A DNA stretch of 64,000 nt from Intrasporangiaceae bacterium URHB0013. GTDB lineage: Bacteria > Actinomycetota > Actinomycetes > Actinomycetales > Dermatophilaceae. The stretch is from NCBI GenBank assembly GCA_000620545.1, contig KK211150.1, forward strand, positions 353,423 through 417,422, given 5' to 3'. Below are positions 54,198 through 62,158 of this stretch, one piece after another; position 1 is the stretch's first letter; each line of letters begins with the position of its first letter. The notes below the pieces were generated by a model. It was not told where the DNA came from. It saw nothing but the letters and a program-made list of their open reading frames with translations, and did not search any database. Made by a program: the position numbers and the translations under genes.

Positions 54198-54211
54198 TAT
54201 AGCCTCCGAGC
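54198..54211 (+). promoter_or_regulatory. -10 box for leaderless ATPase start
   Basis: TATAGC at 54198-54203, 8 bases before GTG 54212; no Shine-Dalgarno sequence. Confidence 0.4.
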
Positions 54212-55480
54212 GTGGACCCGATCACGAACCCGTACGCCCCGGGCGCGGGGCAGCGCCCGCCAGAGCTCGCCGGCCGTGACGAGCAGCTGCGCACCTTCGA
54301 CGTCGTGCTCGAGCGGGTCGCCCGCGGTCGTGCGGAGCGTTCCATCGTGCTGACCGGCCTGCGCGGTGTCGGCAAGACCGTCCTGCTCAACGCGCTGCGC
54401 AGCTCCGCCGTGCGTGCTGACTGGGGCACCGGGAAGTTCGAGGCGCGGCCCGACCAGCGGCTGCGCCGACCCCTCGCGGCCGCCGCCCACCAGGCCGTGC
54501 GCGAACTCGGCCACCCCAGGGGTGAGGACGTCGACCAGGTGCTCGGCATCATCAAGGCCTTCGCGCTGCGCGACGCGCCGACGGGGGCGAAGCTGCGTGA
54601 CAAGTGGCAGCCCGGCATCGACGTCCCAGCCGTCACGGGGCGGGCCGACTCCGGCGACATCGAGATCGACCTCGTCGAGCTGTTCACCGACATCGGTGGT
54701 CTGGCCGCAGACGTCGGCAAGGGTGTCGCCTTCTTCATCGACGAGATGCAGGACCTCGACCCCGAGGACGTGTCGGCTCTCTGCGCGGCGTGCCACGAGA
54801 TCTCGCAGTCGGGCCTGCCCGTGATCGTCGTCGGCGCCGGCCTGCCGCACCTGCCGGCCGTGCTCTCGGCCTCGAAGTCGTACTCCGAGCGGCTCTTCCG
54901 CTACTCGCGCATCGACCGGCTGCCCCGCGACTCCGCCGACAGGGCCCTCGTGGGACCGGCAACGGAGGAGGGGTGCGAGTTCACGTCCGAGGCGCTCGAC
55001 GAGATGTACGCCGTCACCGCCGGCTATCCGTACTTCATCCAGGCCTACGGCAAGGTCGTGTGGGACGTCGCGCCGTCGTCACCCGTCACCGCCCAGGACA
55101 TCCGGGTCGCCGTGCCCGAGGCCGAGTCGGAGCTCGCCGTCGGCTTCTTCGGCTCGCGCTTCGAGCGGGCGACGCCGGCCGAGCGCGAGTACCTCCGGGC
55201 GATGGCCGACGCCGCCCTCGTGAATTCCGCTGGCAGCGATGAGGATCCGGAAGGCGAGTCCGCACACGATGGCGATGGTGCGGCACACGTCCGCGATGGG
55301 GTGACCGAGCGCGAGGCGGTGCCGACGTCTGCGGTGGCAGACGTGCTGGGGCGCAAACCGCAGTCGCTCTCGCCGGCACGCGACGCCCTCATCAAGAAGG
55401 GCCTCATCTACTCCGGCGAGCGTGGCCTCATCGCCTTCACCGTGCCGCACTTCGGCCGGTACCTGCGCACCCAGTCCTGA
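54212..55480 (+). CDS. AAA-family ATP-binding protein
   Basis: 422 residues from GTG 54212. Walker A IVLTGLRGVGKTVLLNAL (about 45-62), Walker B VAFFIDEMQDLD (about 172-183), then VIVVGAGLPHLP, RYSRIDRLPRD and a lid with AGYPYFIQAYGKVVW. A C-terminal winged-helix (VADVLGRKPQSLSPARDALI, LIAFTVPHFG) completes an ORC/Cdc6-like or STAND-like layout. A short acidic insertion (DEDPEGESAHDGDG) interrupts it. Partner unknown. Confidence 0.85.
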   Translation: MDPITNPYAPGAGQRPPELAGRDEQLRTFDVVLERVARGRAERSIVLTGLRGVGKTVLLNALRSSAVRADWGTGKFEARPDQRLRRPLAAAAHQAVRELGHPRGEDVDQVLGIIKAFALRDAPTGAKLRDKWQPGIDVPAVTGRADSGDIEIDLVELFTDIGGLAADVGKGVAFFIDEMQDLDPEDVSALCAACHEISQSGLPVIVVGAGLPHLPAVLSASKSYSERLFRYSRIDRLPRDSADRALVGPATEEGCEFTSEALDEMYAVTAGYPYFIQAYGKVVWDVAPSSPVTAQDIRVAVPEAESELAVGFFGSRFERATPAEREYLRAMADAALVNSAGSDEDPEGESAHDGDGAAHVRDGVTEREAVPTSAVADVLGRKPQSLSPARDALIKKGLIYSGERGLIAFTVPHFGRYLRTQS

Positions 55481-55481
55481 A

Positions 55482-56297
55482 GTGGTCGTAGCGCTGACCG
55501 GGCACGGGCCGGAACGGCGGGCAGCTCTTGCCCTGGTGCGCAGAGGGCTGCTCGTCGCCGCGACGGTGACCATGCTCGCCGGGTGCGGGCTGCCGCTACC
55601 GTCGCCGGGAGCCGGTGCTCCGCACGCCTCGACGATCATCGAGCAGCGGGTCACGTCGGCGGGTGCCACCCCGAGCCCGGGTCGGTCCAGCATCCCGACC
55701 CTGACCGCGGTGCAGGTGCGTGCTGCGCTCACGATGCTCGGCGCTCTCCCGGTCAAGGGGCGGGCCCCTCGGACCGGCTACGACCGCGATGCCTTCGGGC
55801 CGGCCTGGACCGACGACGTCGACGTCAGCGGCGGCCACAACGGCTGCGACACCCGCAACGACGTGCTGCGGCGCGACCTCAGCGGAGAGACGATCAAGCC
55901 GGGCACCCGTGGCTGCGTCGTGCTGTCGGGCACGCTCGCCGACCCCTACACCGGGCGCACCATCGCCTTCACGCGGGGACGGTCCACGTCGTCCCGGGTC
56001 CAGATCGACCACGTCGTGGCGCTCGGCGATGCCTGGGTCACCGGGGCCCAGCAGCTGACGACGACGCGGCGCGCGACGCTGGCCAACGACCCGCTCAACC
56101 TGCTCGCCGTCGACGGACCGACCAACAGTGCCAAGCGCGACGCCGACGCCGCGTCGTGGCTGCCACCGAACAAGGCCTACCGCTGCACCTACGTGGCGCG
56201 CCAGGTCGCGGTGAAGACGCGCTACCGGCTGTGGGTCACCGTGGCCGAGAAGGCGCAGATCACCCGCGTTCTCGCCGGCTGCCTCTCCTCCCGGTGA
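55482..56297 (+). CDS. Exported HNH-family nuclease-like lipoprotein (GmrSD C-terminal/DUF1524-like)
   Basis: 271 residues from GTG 55482; GTG 55536 would give a tidy lipoprotein signal (RRGLLVAATVTMLAGCG) and may be the true start. The C-terminal half matches secreted GmrSD/DUF1524-type HNH proteins: SRVQIDHVVALGDAWVTGAQ (DH of the HNH core), TLANDPLNLLAVDGPTN (Asn) and AKRDADAASWLPPNK (final N/K motif). A lipidated, extracytoplasmic nuclease is expected. The role is unknown; extracellular DNA use or competition are options. Confidence 0.85.
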   Translation: MVVALTGHGPERRAALALVRRGLLVAATVTMLAGCGLPLPSPGAGAPHASTIIEQRVTSAGATPSPGRSSIPTLTAVQVRAALTMLGALPVKGRAPRTGYDRDAFGPAWTDDVDVSGGHNGCDTRNDVLRRDLSGETIKPGTRGCVVLSGTLADPYTGRTIAFTRGRSTSSRVQIDHVVALGDAWVTGAQQLTTTRRATLANDPLNLLAVDGPTNSAKRDADAASWLPPNKAYRCTYVARQVAVKTRYRLWVTVAEKAQITRVLAGCLSSR

Positions 56298-56341
56298 GCC
56301 TCGGTGTCGGCGGGCGGCACGTCCCCACGTCGTCGATGCGA

Positions 56342-57739
56342 TCACACCGTTCGGGACCGCTCGCCCCGTGAGCGGGCCCGCTGCTGCGCCATCTGCTCGT
56401 CGAACTCCTCGCGCCAGGTCTCGCTCACCGACATGCCCTGCGTCCGCGCCACCTCCGTCGACAGCTCGACGGGGAACCCGTACGTGTCGTGGAGCACGAA
56501 GAGGTCGGCTCCCGTCACGCCGGTGGCCCGGTGGCTCTCCAGTCGTTCGAGCCCTCGGCGCAGGGTGCGGCGGAACGCGTGCTCCTCACGCGACAGCACC
56601 GCGACGACCTCGTCGGCCGACGCGGCCACCTCGGGGTAGGCGGTGGCGTAGGCCGCGGCGACGGTGGGGACGACGTGAGGGAAGAAGTTGTCGTCGATGC
56701 CCAGGTCGACGGCGAACCGGACCGCCCGGCGCACGAGCCGGCGCATGACGTAGCCCTGTGCCCGATTGCTCGGCCGCACGCCGTCGACGGCGAGGAAGGT
56801 CGCGCCGCGCAGGTGGTCGGCGATGACGCGCATCGCGAGCGTCTCGTCGTCGTAGCTGCGTCCGGACAGCTCCTCGAGCCGCTCGACGATCGGCCAGAGC
56901 ACGCTGATCCGGAAGACGTCGGCGGAGTCCATCGCCGCCGCAGCGATGCGCTCGAGCCCGCCGCCGTAGTCGACGTTGCGGCGCGGCAGCGGTTCGAAGC
57001 CGGTCGCCGTTCGGCGATACTCCATGAAAACGGAGTTGCCCAGCTCGATGAACCGGCCGCAGTCGCAGTTCTGGTGGCAGTGCGCGCCGTAGGCCGGGTC
57101 GTGCTCGACGTGCGGGAAGAGGTAGAAGACCTCCGTGTCCGGCCCCCCGGGCTCGCCGATCGGCATGTCCATGGCGCTGCCCTCGCGGCACCACCAGTTC
57201 TTCTTGCCGTAGAAGGCGATTCGCGCGCCACCCGTGCCGGCCCGGGCGGCGTGCTCCTCGGTGTCCACCTCGACCTCGTCGACGGTGACCCCGGCGGCGG
57301 CGAAGAGCCGTGTCCACACCGAAGCCGACTCCTCGTCCTTGGGTATGCCGTGCGCCGCGTCACCGATGAAGCACGACACGTAGAGCCGGCTGGGGTCCAG
57401 GCCCACGGTGTCGGTGAGGAAGCTCCAGAATTGGGGGAGCTGCACGTCCTTGAAGTAGTCACCGAGGCTCCAGTTGCCGAGCATCTCGAAGAAGGTCGTG
57501 TGCCGGTTGTCGCCGACCTCCTCGATGTCCTGCACGCGCAGGCAGGTCTGGCTGTCGACGAGCCGGCGCCCGGCAGGGTGCTCCGCGCCCAGCAGGTAGG
57601 GGAGCAGCGGCTGCATCCCGCTCCCGGTGAAGAGGGTCGTCGGGTCGTCGTCCGGGACGAGCGGCGCACGGGGGATGACCGCATGGCCGTGCTGGGCCAG
57701 GTGGTCGAGGAACGCGCTGCGGATCTGGTCTGCGTCCAT
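56342..57739 (-). CDS. Alanine--tRNA ligase-related protein lacking editing domain
   Basis: 465 residues from ATG 57739 (GTG 57754 possible), about half the length of AlaRS. Class II catalytic motifs are clear: QTCLRVQDIEEVGDNRHTTF, FEMLGNWSLGDYFKD (motif 2 region), NVDYGGGLERIAAA (motif 3), and the helical AlaRS tRNA-binding domain with NRAQGYVMRRLVRRAVRFAV. It ends at LHDTYGFPVELSTEVA, just where normal AlaRS enters the editing domain. There is an unusual Cys/His insert, CHQNCDCGRF. May activate alanine for a non-canonical use. Confidence 0.85.
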   Translation of the reverse strand: MDADQIRSAFLDHLAQHGHAVIPRAPLVPDDDPTTLFTGSGMQPLLPYLLGAEHPAGRRLVDSQTCLRVQDIEEVGDNRHTTFFEMLGNWSLGDYFKDVQLPQFWSFLTDTVGLDPSRLYVSCFIGDAAHGIPKDEESASVWTRLFAAAGVTVDEVEVDTEEHAARAGTGGARIAFYGKKNWWCREGSAMDMPIGEPGGPDTEVFYLFPHVEHDPAYGAHCHQNCDCGRFIELGNSVFMEYRRTATGFEPLPRRNVDYGGGLERIAAAAMDSADVFRISVLWPIVERLEELSGRSYDDETLAMRVIADHLRGATFLAVDGVRPSNRAQGYVMRRLVRRAVRFAVDLGIDDNFFPHVVPTVAAAYATAYPEVAASADEVVAVLSREEHAFRRTLRRGLERLESHRATGVTGADLFVLHDTYGFPVELSTEVARTQGMSVSETWREEFDEQMAQQRARSRGERSRTV

Positions 57740-57817
57740 CTCCTGATTCGACACCCCGGGCCGCTGCGCCCACCACCCGGTTTCGCCCCCGGGTGCCGGG
57801 AACGGCATGCTCGTCGC

Positions 57818-58798
57818 ATGCGCCCGCTCGTCGACCTCGTCCTCACCGTGGCGCTACTGGGGCTTGCGGTCCGTGCCGCGCGCACCGAGCCGCGCCGGTG
57901 GCTGGTCGGTGTCCTCCTACTCGGTGCCCTCTGGGCGGCGCTCTCGGCGGCCGGGGTGGAGCCGCTCGTGCTGCCGTGGGTGGCGTCGGTGGCGCTGGGG
58001 CTCCTCTTCGTGGGCAACGGCCTGCGCCTCCTTCGCCCCGAGGGTCGCAGCCTCGTCAACCTCCTCGCGCTGGCCCTCGGCGTCGCGGTGCTCGTGGCGA
58101 CGGTCGTCAGCATCGCAGTGTTCCGGTCGGGCCAGACCGGCCCGCCGGTCGTCGGCGCCGTGGTCCTGCTCCTGCCCGGCTACCCTGCGCTCGCTCTCGT
58201 CAGCTACGCCCTCTACTGCCTGACCTACCGGCGTCTCCGGCCGCGCCCCGAGCCCGCGGCGATCATCGTGCTCGGATCGGGTCTCGTCGACGGCACCGTG
58301 CCGCAGCTGCTCGCCCACCGGCTCGACGCCGCCGCCGACGCGTGGCGCACGGAGCGCGACGGGGGCCAGGACCCGCTCCTCGTCCCGAGCGGAGGTCAGG
58401 GCGATGACGAGCCGATGGCTGAGGGCGTGGCCATGGCGGCCTACCTCGTGGCGCACGGCATACCCCCGGAGGCCGTCGCGACGGAGGACCGCGCGACCAC
58501 GACGGAGGAGAACCTCCTGCTCGCAAGCGAGATCCTCCGCTCCCGCGGGCTCGGCGAGGACGCCCACCTGCGGGTCGTGACGAGCAACTTCCACGTCGGC
58601 CGGGCGGCGCTGCTGACCCGCCGCCTCGGTGTCGACGCCGACGTGACCGGCGGGCCGACGGCGTGGTACTTCCTGCCGAGCGCCTTCCTTCGCGAGTTCC
58701 TCGCGGCGCTGACGCTGCACCCGCGCACCAACCTCACCGGCCTCGGTCTGTGGGCAGCTGGGACGGCCTACCTCGCGTATGCCGTCCCCCTCGCCTGA
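57818..58798 (+). CDS. YdcF family (DUF218) membrane protein
   Basis: 326 residues from ATG 57818. The first 130 residues have about four membrane helices (LVDLVLTVALLGLAV, WLVGVLLLGALWAAL, VVGAVVLLLPGYPALAL and others). The C-terminal DUF218 domain starts at AAIIVLGSGLVDGTVPQLLA and includes LVPSGGQGDDEPMAEGVAMA, EDRATTTEENL and VVTSNFHVGRAALLTRRLGV. Family members bind nucleotides or act in envelope metabolism. The true function is unknown. Confidence 0.88.
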   Translation: MRPLVDLVLTVALLGLAVRAARTEPRRWLVGVLLLGALWAALSAAGVEPLVLPWVASVALGLLFVGNGLRLLRPEGRSLVNLLALALGVAVLVATVVSIAVFRSGQTGPPVVGAVVLLLPGYPALALVSYALYCLTYRRLRPRPEPAAIIVLGSGLVDGTVPQLLAHRLDAAADAWRTERDGGQDPLLVPSGGQGDDEPMAEGVAMAAYLVAHGIPPEAVATEDRATTTEENLLLASEILRSRGLGEDAHLRVVTSNFHVGRAALLTRRLGVDADVTGGPTAWYFLPSAFLREFLAALTLHPRTNLTGLGLWAAGTAYLAYAVPLA

Positions 58799-58858
58799 CG
58801 CGGCGCCCCGATGGGGAGAAGCTGGTCGGCACCCGTCGTGGGATGGCGCGACGAGCCG

Positions 58859-58872
58859 TACAGTGGCTGGGC
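58859..58872 (+). promoter_or_regulatory. -10 box for leaderless start
   Basis: TACAGT at 58859-58864, 8 bases before ATG 58873. Confidence 0.35.
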
Positions 58873-59472
58873 ATGGACTTCGTCACGCGAGGCTTCCAGG
58901 GCCGCCCCAGGGGTCGCGATGAGCGGCTGCCCCCGGGGCAGTACCTCACCGACGACTTCCCGGTGCTCTCGGCGGGCCCGACGCCGCCCGTCGACCACGA
59001 CGGCTGGGAGCTGTGGGTCGCAACCGAGGACGGCGCCCGTCACACGTGGTCATGGCCGGAGCTCATGGCGCTACCCGCCGAGACGGTCACCGTCGACATC
59101 CACTGCGTCACGAGCTGGTCGAAGCTCGACACGGAGTGGCGCGGCGTCTCGCTCGACACCCTGCTCGCCGATGTCGAGACCGCTGCCGACTTCGCCCTGG
59201 TGCACAGCTACGGCGGCTACACGACGAACCTGCCGCTGGAGGACCTGCTCGACGGTCAGGCGTTGCTGGCCTTCGCCTACGACGGCGACGACCTGCGGCC
59301 CGAGCACGGCGGACCCGCAAGGCTCCTCGTGCCGCACCTCTACTTCTGGAAGTCTGCCAAGTGGGTGCGCGGCATCGAGCTGCTGCTAGCGGACTCACCC
59401 GGCTTCTGGGAGCAGCTCGGCTACCACGACTACGGGGACCCATGGCGCGAGCAGCGGTACCAGGGGGACTGA
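58873..59472 (+). CDS. Sulfite oxidase-like molybdopterin-dependent oxidoreductase
   Basis: 199 residues from ATG 58873. A single sulfite-oxidase-type molybdopterin domain. The molybdenum-binding Cys is Cys78 in VDIHCVTSWSKLDTEW, and the conserved GVSLDTLL, LVHSYGGYTTNLPLEDLLDG and HGGPARLLVPHLYFWKSAKW segments follow. There is no signal peptide or haem domain. It overlaps the reductase gene by 31 bases, so the two likely form one electron-transfer pair. Confidence 0.9.
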   Translation: MDFVTRGFQGRPRGRDERLPPGQYLTDDFPVLSAGPTPPVDHDGWELWVATEDGARHTWSWPELMALPAETVTVDIHCVTSWSKLDTEWRGVSLDTLLADVETAADFALVHSYGGYTTNLPLEDLLDGQALLAFAYDGDDLRPEHGGPARLLVPHLYFWKSAKWVRGIELLLADSPGFWEQLGYHDYGDPWREQRYQGD

Positions 59473-60200
59473 GCGCGCGGCGCGCGTGGCGGGACGCGAC
59501 GCTCGTCGAGCGCCGGCCCGAGACCGACAGCGCCGTGACCCTCGTCCTCGACGTCGACGGATGGCCCGGTCACCTTCCCGGGCAGCACGTCGACGTGCGG
59601 CTGACGGCGCCCGACGGCTACACGGCGACGCGGAGCTACTCCGTCTCGGCGCCCGAGCACGGGGACCGCGTCGAGCTGACGATCCAGCGGGTCCCGGACG
59701 GCGAGGTCTCGACGTTCCTCGCCGACGGGCTGGCGGTCGGTGACGCAGTGCGGCTGCGCGGCCCCGTCGGCGGCTGGTTCGTCTGGCGCCCCGGGCAGGC
59801 CGGGCCGGTTCTGCTCGTCGCCGGCGGCTCGGGGATCGTGCCGCTGATGGCGATGCTCCGGGCCCGCGTCGCCGGCTCGCCACCCTTCCGGCTCGTCTAC
59901 TCGGTCCGCGAGCCCGACGACGTCATCTACCGCGACGAGCTCGCCGCGATCGCCGCCACGGACGACGTCGAGGTCCGCCTCGTCCACACCCGCCGGGCAC
60001 CGGAGGGTGCCGCGAGACCGGCGGGGCGCCTGCAGGGGACGGACCTCCTGACGGCGACCGGCTGGGACGGTGGGGACCCGCCCACCTGCTACGTCTGCGG
60101 GCCGACCGGCTTCGTCGAGAGCGCGGCCGACCTGCTCGTCGGGCTCGGCCACGCCGCCGACCGCATCAGGACAGAGAGATTCGGGCCCAGCGGCCCGTGA
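59442..60200 (+). CDS. FAD/NAD-binding oxidoreductase (ferredoxin reductase-like)
   Basis: 252 residues from ATG 59442, inside the 3' end of the molybdoenzyme gene. FAD-binding barrel: GHLPGQHVDVRL, YTATRSYSVSAPEHG (RxYS flavin motif). NAD domain: PVLLVAGGSGIVPLMAML, VYSVREPDDVIYRDEL and TCYVCGPTGFVESAADLL. No [2Fe-2S] domain. Probably feeds or takes electrons from the partner molybdoenzyme. Confidence 0.9.
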   Translation: MARAAVPGGLSARRAWRDATLVERRPETDSAVTLVLDVDGWPGHLPGQHVDVRLTAPDGYTATRSYSVSAPEHGDRVELTIQRVPDGEVSTFLADGLAVGDAVRLRGPVGGWFVWRPGQAGPVLLVAGGSGIVPLMAMLRARVAGSPPFRLVYSVREPDDVIYRDELAAIAATDDVEVRLVHTRRAPEGAARPAGRLQGTDLLTATGWDGGDPPTCYVCGPTGFVESAADLLVGLGHAADRIRTERFGPSGP

Positions 60201-60213
60201 AGGAGGACCTCCC

Positions 60214-60540
60214 ATGACGATCCCGGGGCACCCAGGCGCGGAGGCGGCATACGACGGCAACCTCATGGCCGGCCCGCTGTCCGAGCTCTTCGCGCTCGAC
60301 GTCACCGTGGCCGTGGTCCGGTGCCGCGGCTGCGGCGCGTCGAGCGAGGTCGCCACCCTGCGCGTCTACGGGCCGGAGCCCGGTCTCGTGGGCCGCTGTC
60401 CCGGTTGCGACGACGTGCTGCTCCGCGTCGTCCGCACCCCCGACGCGGTGTGGCTCGACCTCGGGGGCGTGACCTCCCTCCGCGTACCGGCTCCGCGCGT
60501 GCCACTCGAGGAAGACGTGGACAGGTCCGCCCAGACCTGA
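60214..60540 (+). CDS. DUF6510 family zinc-ribbon protein
   Basis: 108 residues; AAGGAGG precedes ATG 60214. Two CxxC pairs, VVRCRGCGAS and GRCPGCDDV, form a zinc-ribbon. N-terminus AYDGNLMAGPLSELFALDVT is typical of DUF6510. It follows the molybdoenzyme/reductase pair after 13 bases, so it is likely part of that unit. Function unknown. Confidence 0.85.
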   Translation: MTIPGHPGAEAAYDGNLMAGPLSELFALDVTVAVVRCRGCGASSEVATLRVYGPEPGLVGRCPGCDDVLLRVVRTPDAVWLDLGGVTSLRVPAPRVPLEEDVDRSAQT

Positions 60541-60579
60541 CATCTCGACGAAACCGACTCACCGGCAGCCGGCGCGGGC

Positions 60580-60591
60580 CACACTGATGCC
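60580..60591 (+). promoter_or_regulatory. -10 box for leaderless sigma factor start
   Basis: CACACT at 60580-60585, 6 bases before GTG 60592. Weaker match than the others. Confidence 0.25.
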
Positions 60592-61161
60592 GTGATCGGC
60601 GCGGAGTTCGAGACCGTCCTCGCCGGCGCACGGAACGGTGACGAGGACGCGTTCGCACGGTTGTGGCGCGACCTCAACCCGCCGTTGCTGCGCTACCTGA
60701 GTCTTGGGGGAGACACCGCTGACGAGGTGGCCGCGGAGACGTGGCTGACCGTGGTCAGGGGGCTCAACACCTTCACGGGTGATGAGCTGGGTTGGCGTGC
60801 ATGGGTCTTCACGACCGCACGCCGCAGGGCGGTCGACGCTGCCCGCAGACGGGGACGCGAGGCCCGCCTCAGGTGGCACGCATCCAGCTGGGTCGCGACG
60901 GTCCACGACTGCGCTGACGACGTCATCGACACCCTGTCGACGCAGGAGGCCGTGGCCCTCGTGCGCCGGCTGCCGCCCCTTCAGGCGGAGGTGGTGCTGC
61001 TGCGGGTCGTGGCCGGCCTGCCCGTGAGTGAGGTGGCGGACGTGCTGGGTCGCACGCCCGGGGCCGTCCGGGTCGCCGCCCACCGGGGTCTGCACGCGCT
61101 CGCGGACCTCGTCGATCCCGCTGGTGTAACGCCGGCCGAAGCGGCAGCGCTTCGGGAGTGA
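60592..61161 (+). CDS. ECF RNA polymerase sigma factor
   Basis: 189 residues from GTG 60592. Region 2: AFARLWRDLNPPLLRYL, TADEVAAETWLTVVRGLNTF, FTTARRRAVDAARR. Region 4: LPPLQAEVVLLRVVAGLPVS and EVADVLGRTPGAVRVAAHRG (helix-turn-helix). It is followed 1 base later by a membrane protein gene, a typical sigma/anti-sigma pair. Confidence 0.9.
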   Translation: MIGAEFETVLAGARNGDEDAFARLWRDLNPPLLRYLSLGGDTADEVAAETWLTVVRGLNTFTGDELGWRAWVFTTARRRAVDAARRRGREARLRWHASSWVATVHDCADDVIDTLSTQEAVALVRRLPPLQAEVVLLRVVAGLPVSEVADVLGRTPGAVRVAAHRGLHALADLVDPAGVTPAEAAALRE

Positions 61162-61162
61162 C

Positions 61163-62107
61163 ATGGGCACGTACTGGCAGGACGAGAGGAACCGAGGGCG
61201 CTCCGACGGCGCTCTCGGGTCCGCGTCCAGCTCGCGACGGAGCGAGCGGGACCGAGACCCGGCGGGCGCCGCTGCGCTCGCTCCGGTGATCCGGGCGCTG
61301 TCGGCCGAGCCGACCGACCGCGAGCTCGACGGCATGGGGCCGGCGCTCGCCGCCTTCCGAGCCCGTGTCAGGCAGCAGGCCACCGGCTCGAGGAGGCACC
61401 GGGTGTTCGCGACGCTCTTGGGCGCCAAGGTCGGCGCCACCCTGGCTGGGGTGGCGGCAGGCCTGGTCGGCGTCAGCACGGTGGTGCTCGTCTCCACCCA
61501 CGTGCCGGGCGGCGCCCAGCCGCCGGGCGGCCCCGCTGCCCCCGCACAGGCTCGGCCGGCAGCAGTCAGCACGACGGCGACCCCGCACGGACCCGACGCG
61601 AACGGACCTGCCAAGCACGGCCTGTGCACGGCCTGGCGGGCCCGGTCCCAGAACCCGGGCGCCCAGGGCCACGCCGACCAGTCGGTCGCCTTCACCAACC
61701 TCGTCAAGGCTGCCGGCGGCGCGAACAAGGTCGCGGCGTTCTGCGCCGATGTCCTGGCGCCGGGAGCCGCGGGGAACCAGGGCGGTGGAAAGGGTTCGGG
61801 CAAGCCCACGGGCAAGGGGAGCGGCAAGCCGACGAAGCAACCGGGCCACCAGGCCAAGGACGACGACAAGGCCACCGGCAAGCCGGGCGACGTTCCGAAC
61901 GGCCAGCGCACCGACACGCCGACCGACGAGCCGACCGACGAGCCAACCAGCACGCCGACCACGGAACCGACCGACGAGCCGACGACCACGTCGACCGCAG
62001 AACCGACGGACGAGCCGACGACCACTGCGATCCCGACGGCACCCACGGGCACGCCCGTGCCGCAGACCTCGGGAACCGTGGAGCCGAGCCAGACCGTCGT
62101 GCCCTGA
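61163..62107 (+). CDS. Membrane protein with Thr/Pro-rich tail, sigma-factor partner candidate
   Basis: 314 residues. The N-terminal cytoplasmic part has a short helical segment (TDRELDGMGPALAAFRARVR). One transmembrane helix (GAKVGATLAGVAAGLVGVSTVVL) follows. The extracytoplasmic part has two Cys (HGLCTAW, AFCADVL), a Lys/Gly stretch and a long Thr-Pro-Asp-Glu repeat (TDEPTDEPTSTPTTEPTDEP). Coupling to the sigma gene suggests an anti-sigma or regulatory role; no anti-sigma zinc motif is visible. Confidence 0.65.
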   Translation: MGTYWQDERNRGRSDGALGSASSSRRSERDRDPAGAAALAPVIRALSAEPTDRELDGMGPALAAFRARVRQQATGSRRHRVFATLLGAKVGATLAGVAAGLVGVSTVVLVSTHVPGGAQPPGGPAAPAQARPAAVSTTATPHGPDANGPAKHGLCTAWRARSQNPGAQGHADQSVAFTNLVKAAGGANKVAAFCADVLAPGAAGNQGGGKGSGKPTGKGSGKPTKQPGHQAKDDDKATGKPGDVPNGQRTDTPTDEPTDEPTSTPTTEPTDEPTTTSTAEPTDEPTTTAIPTAPTGTPVPQTSGTVEPSQTVVP

Positions 62108-62124
62108 CACCGGGGAGGGTGTGC

Positions 62125-62151
62125 GCGTGTGCCGAGGGTCTCGGCACACGC
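62125..62151. terminator. Hairpin between convergent genes
   Basis: A perfect 12-bp stem (62125-62136 with 62140-62151) and GGT loop lies between the ends of two converging genes. No T-run. Confidence 0.6.
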
Positions 62152-62158
62152 CCACGGG

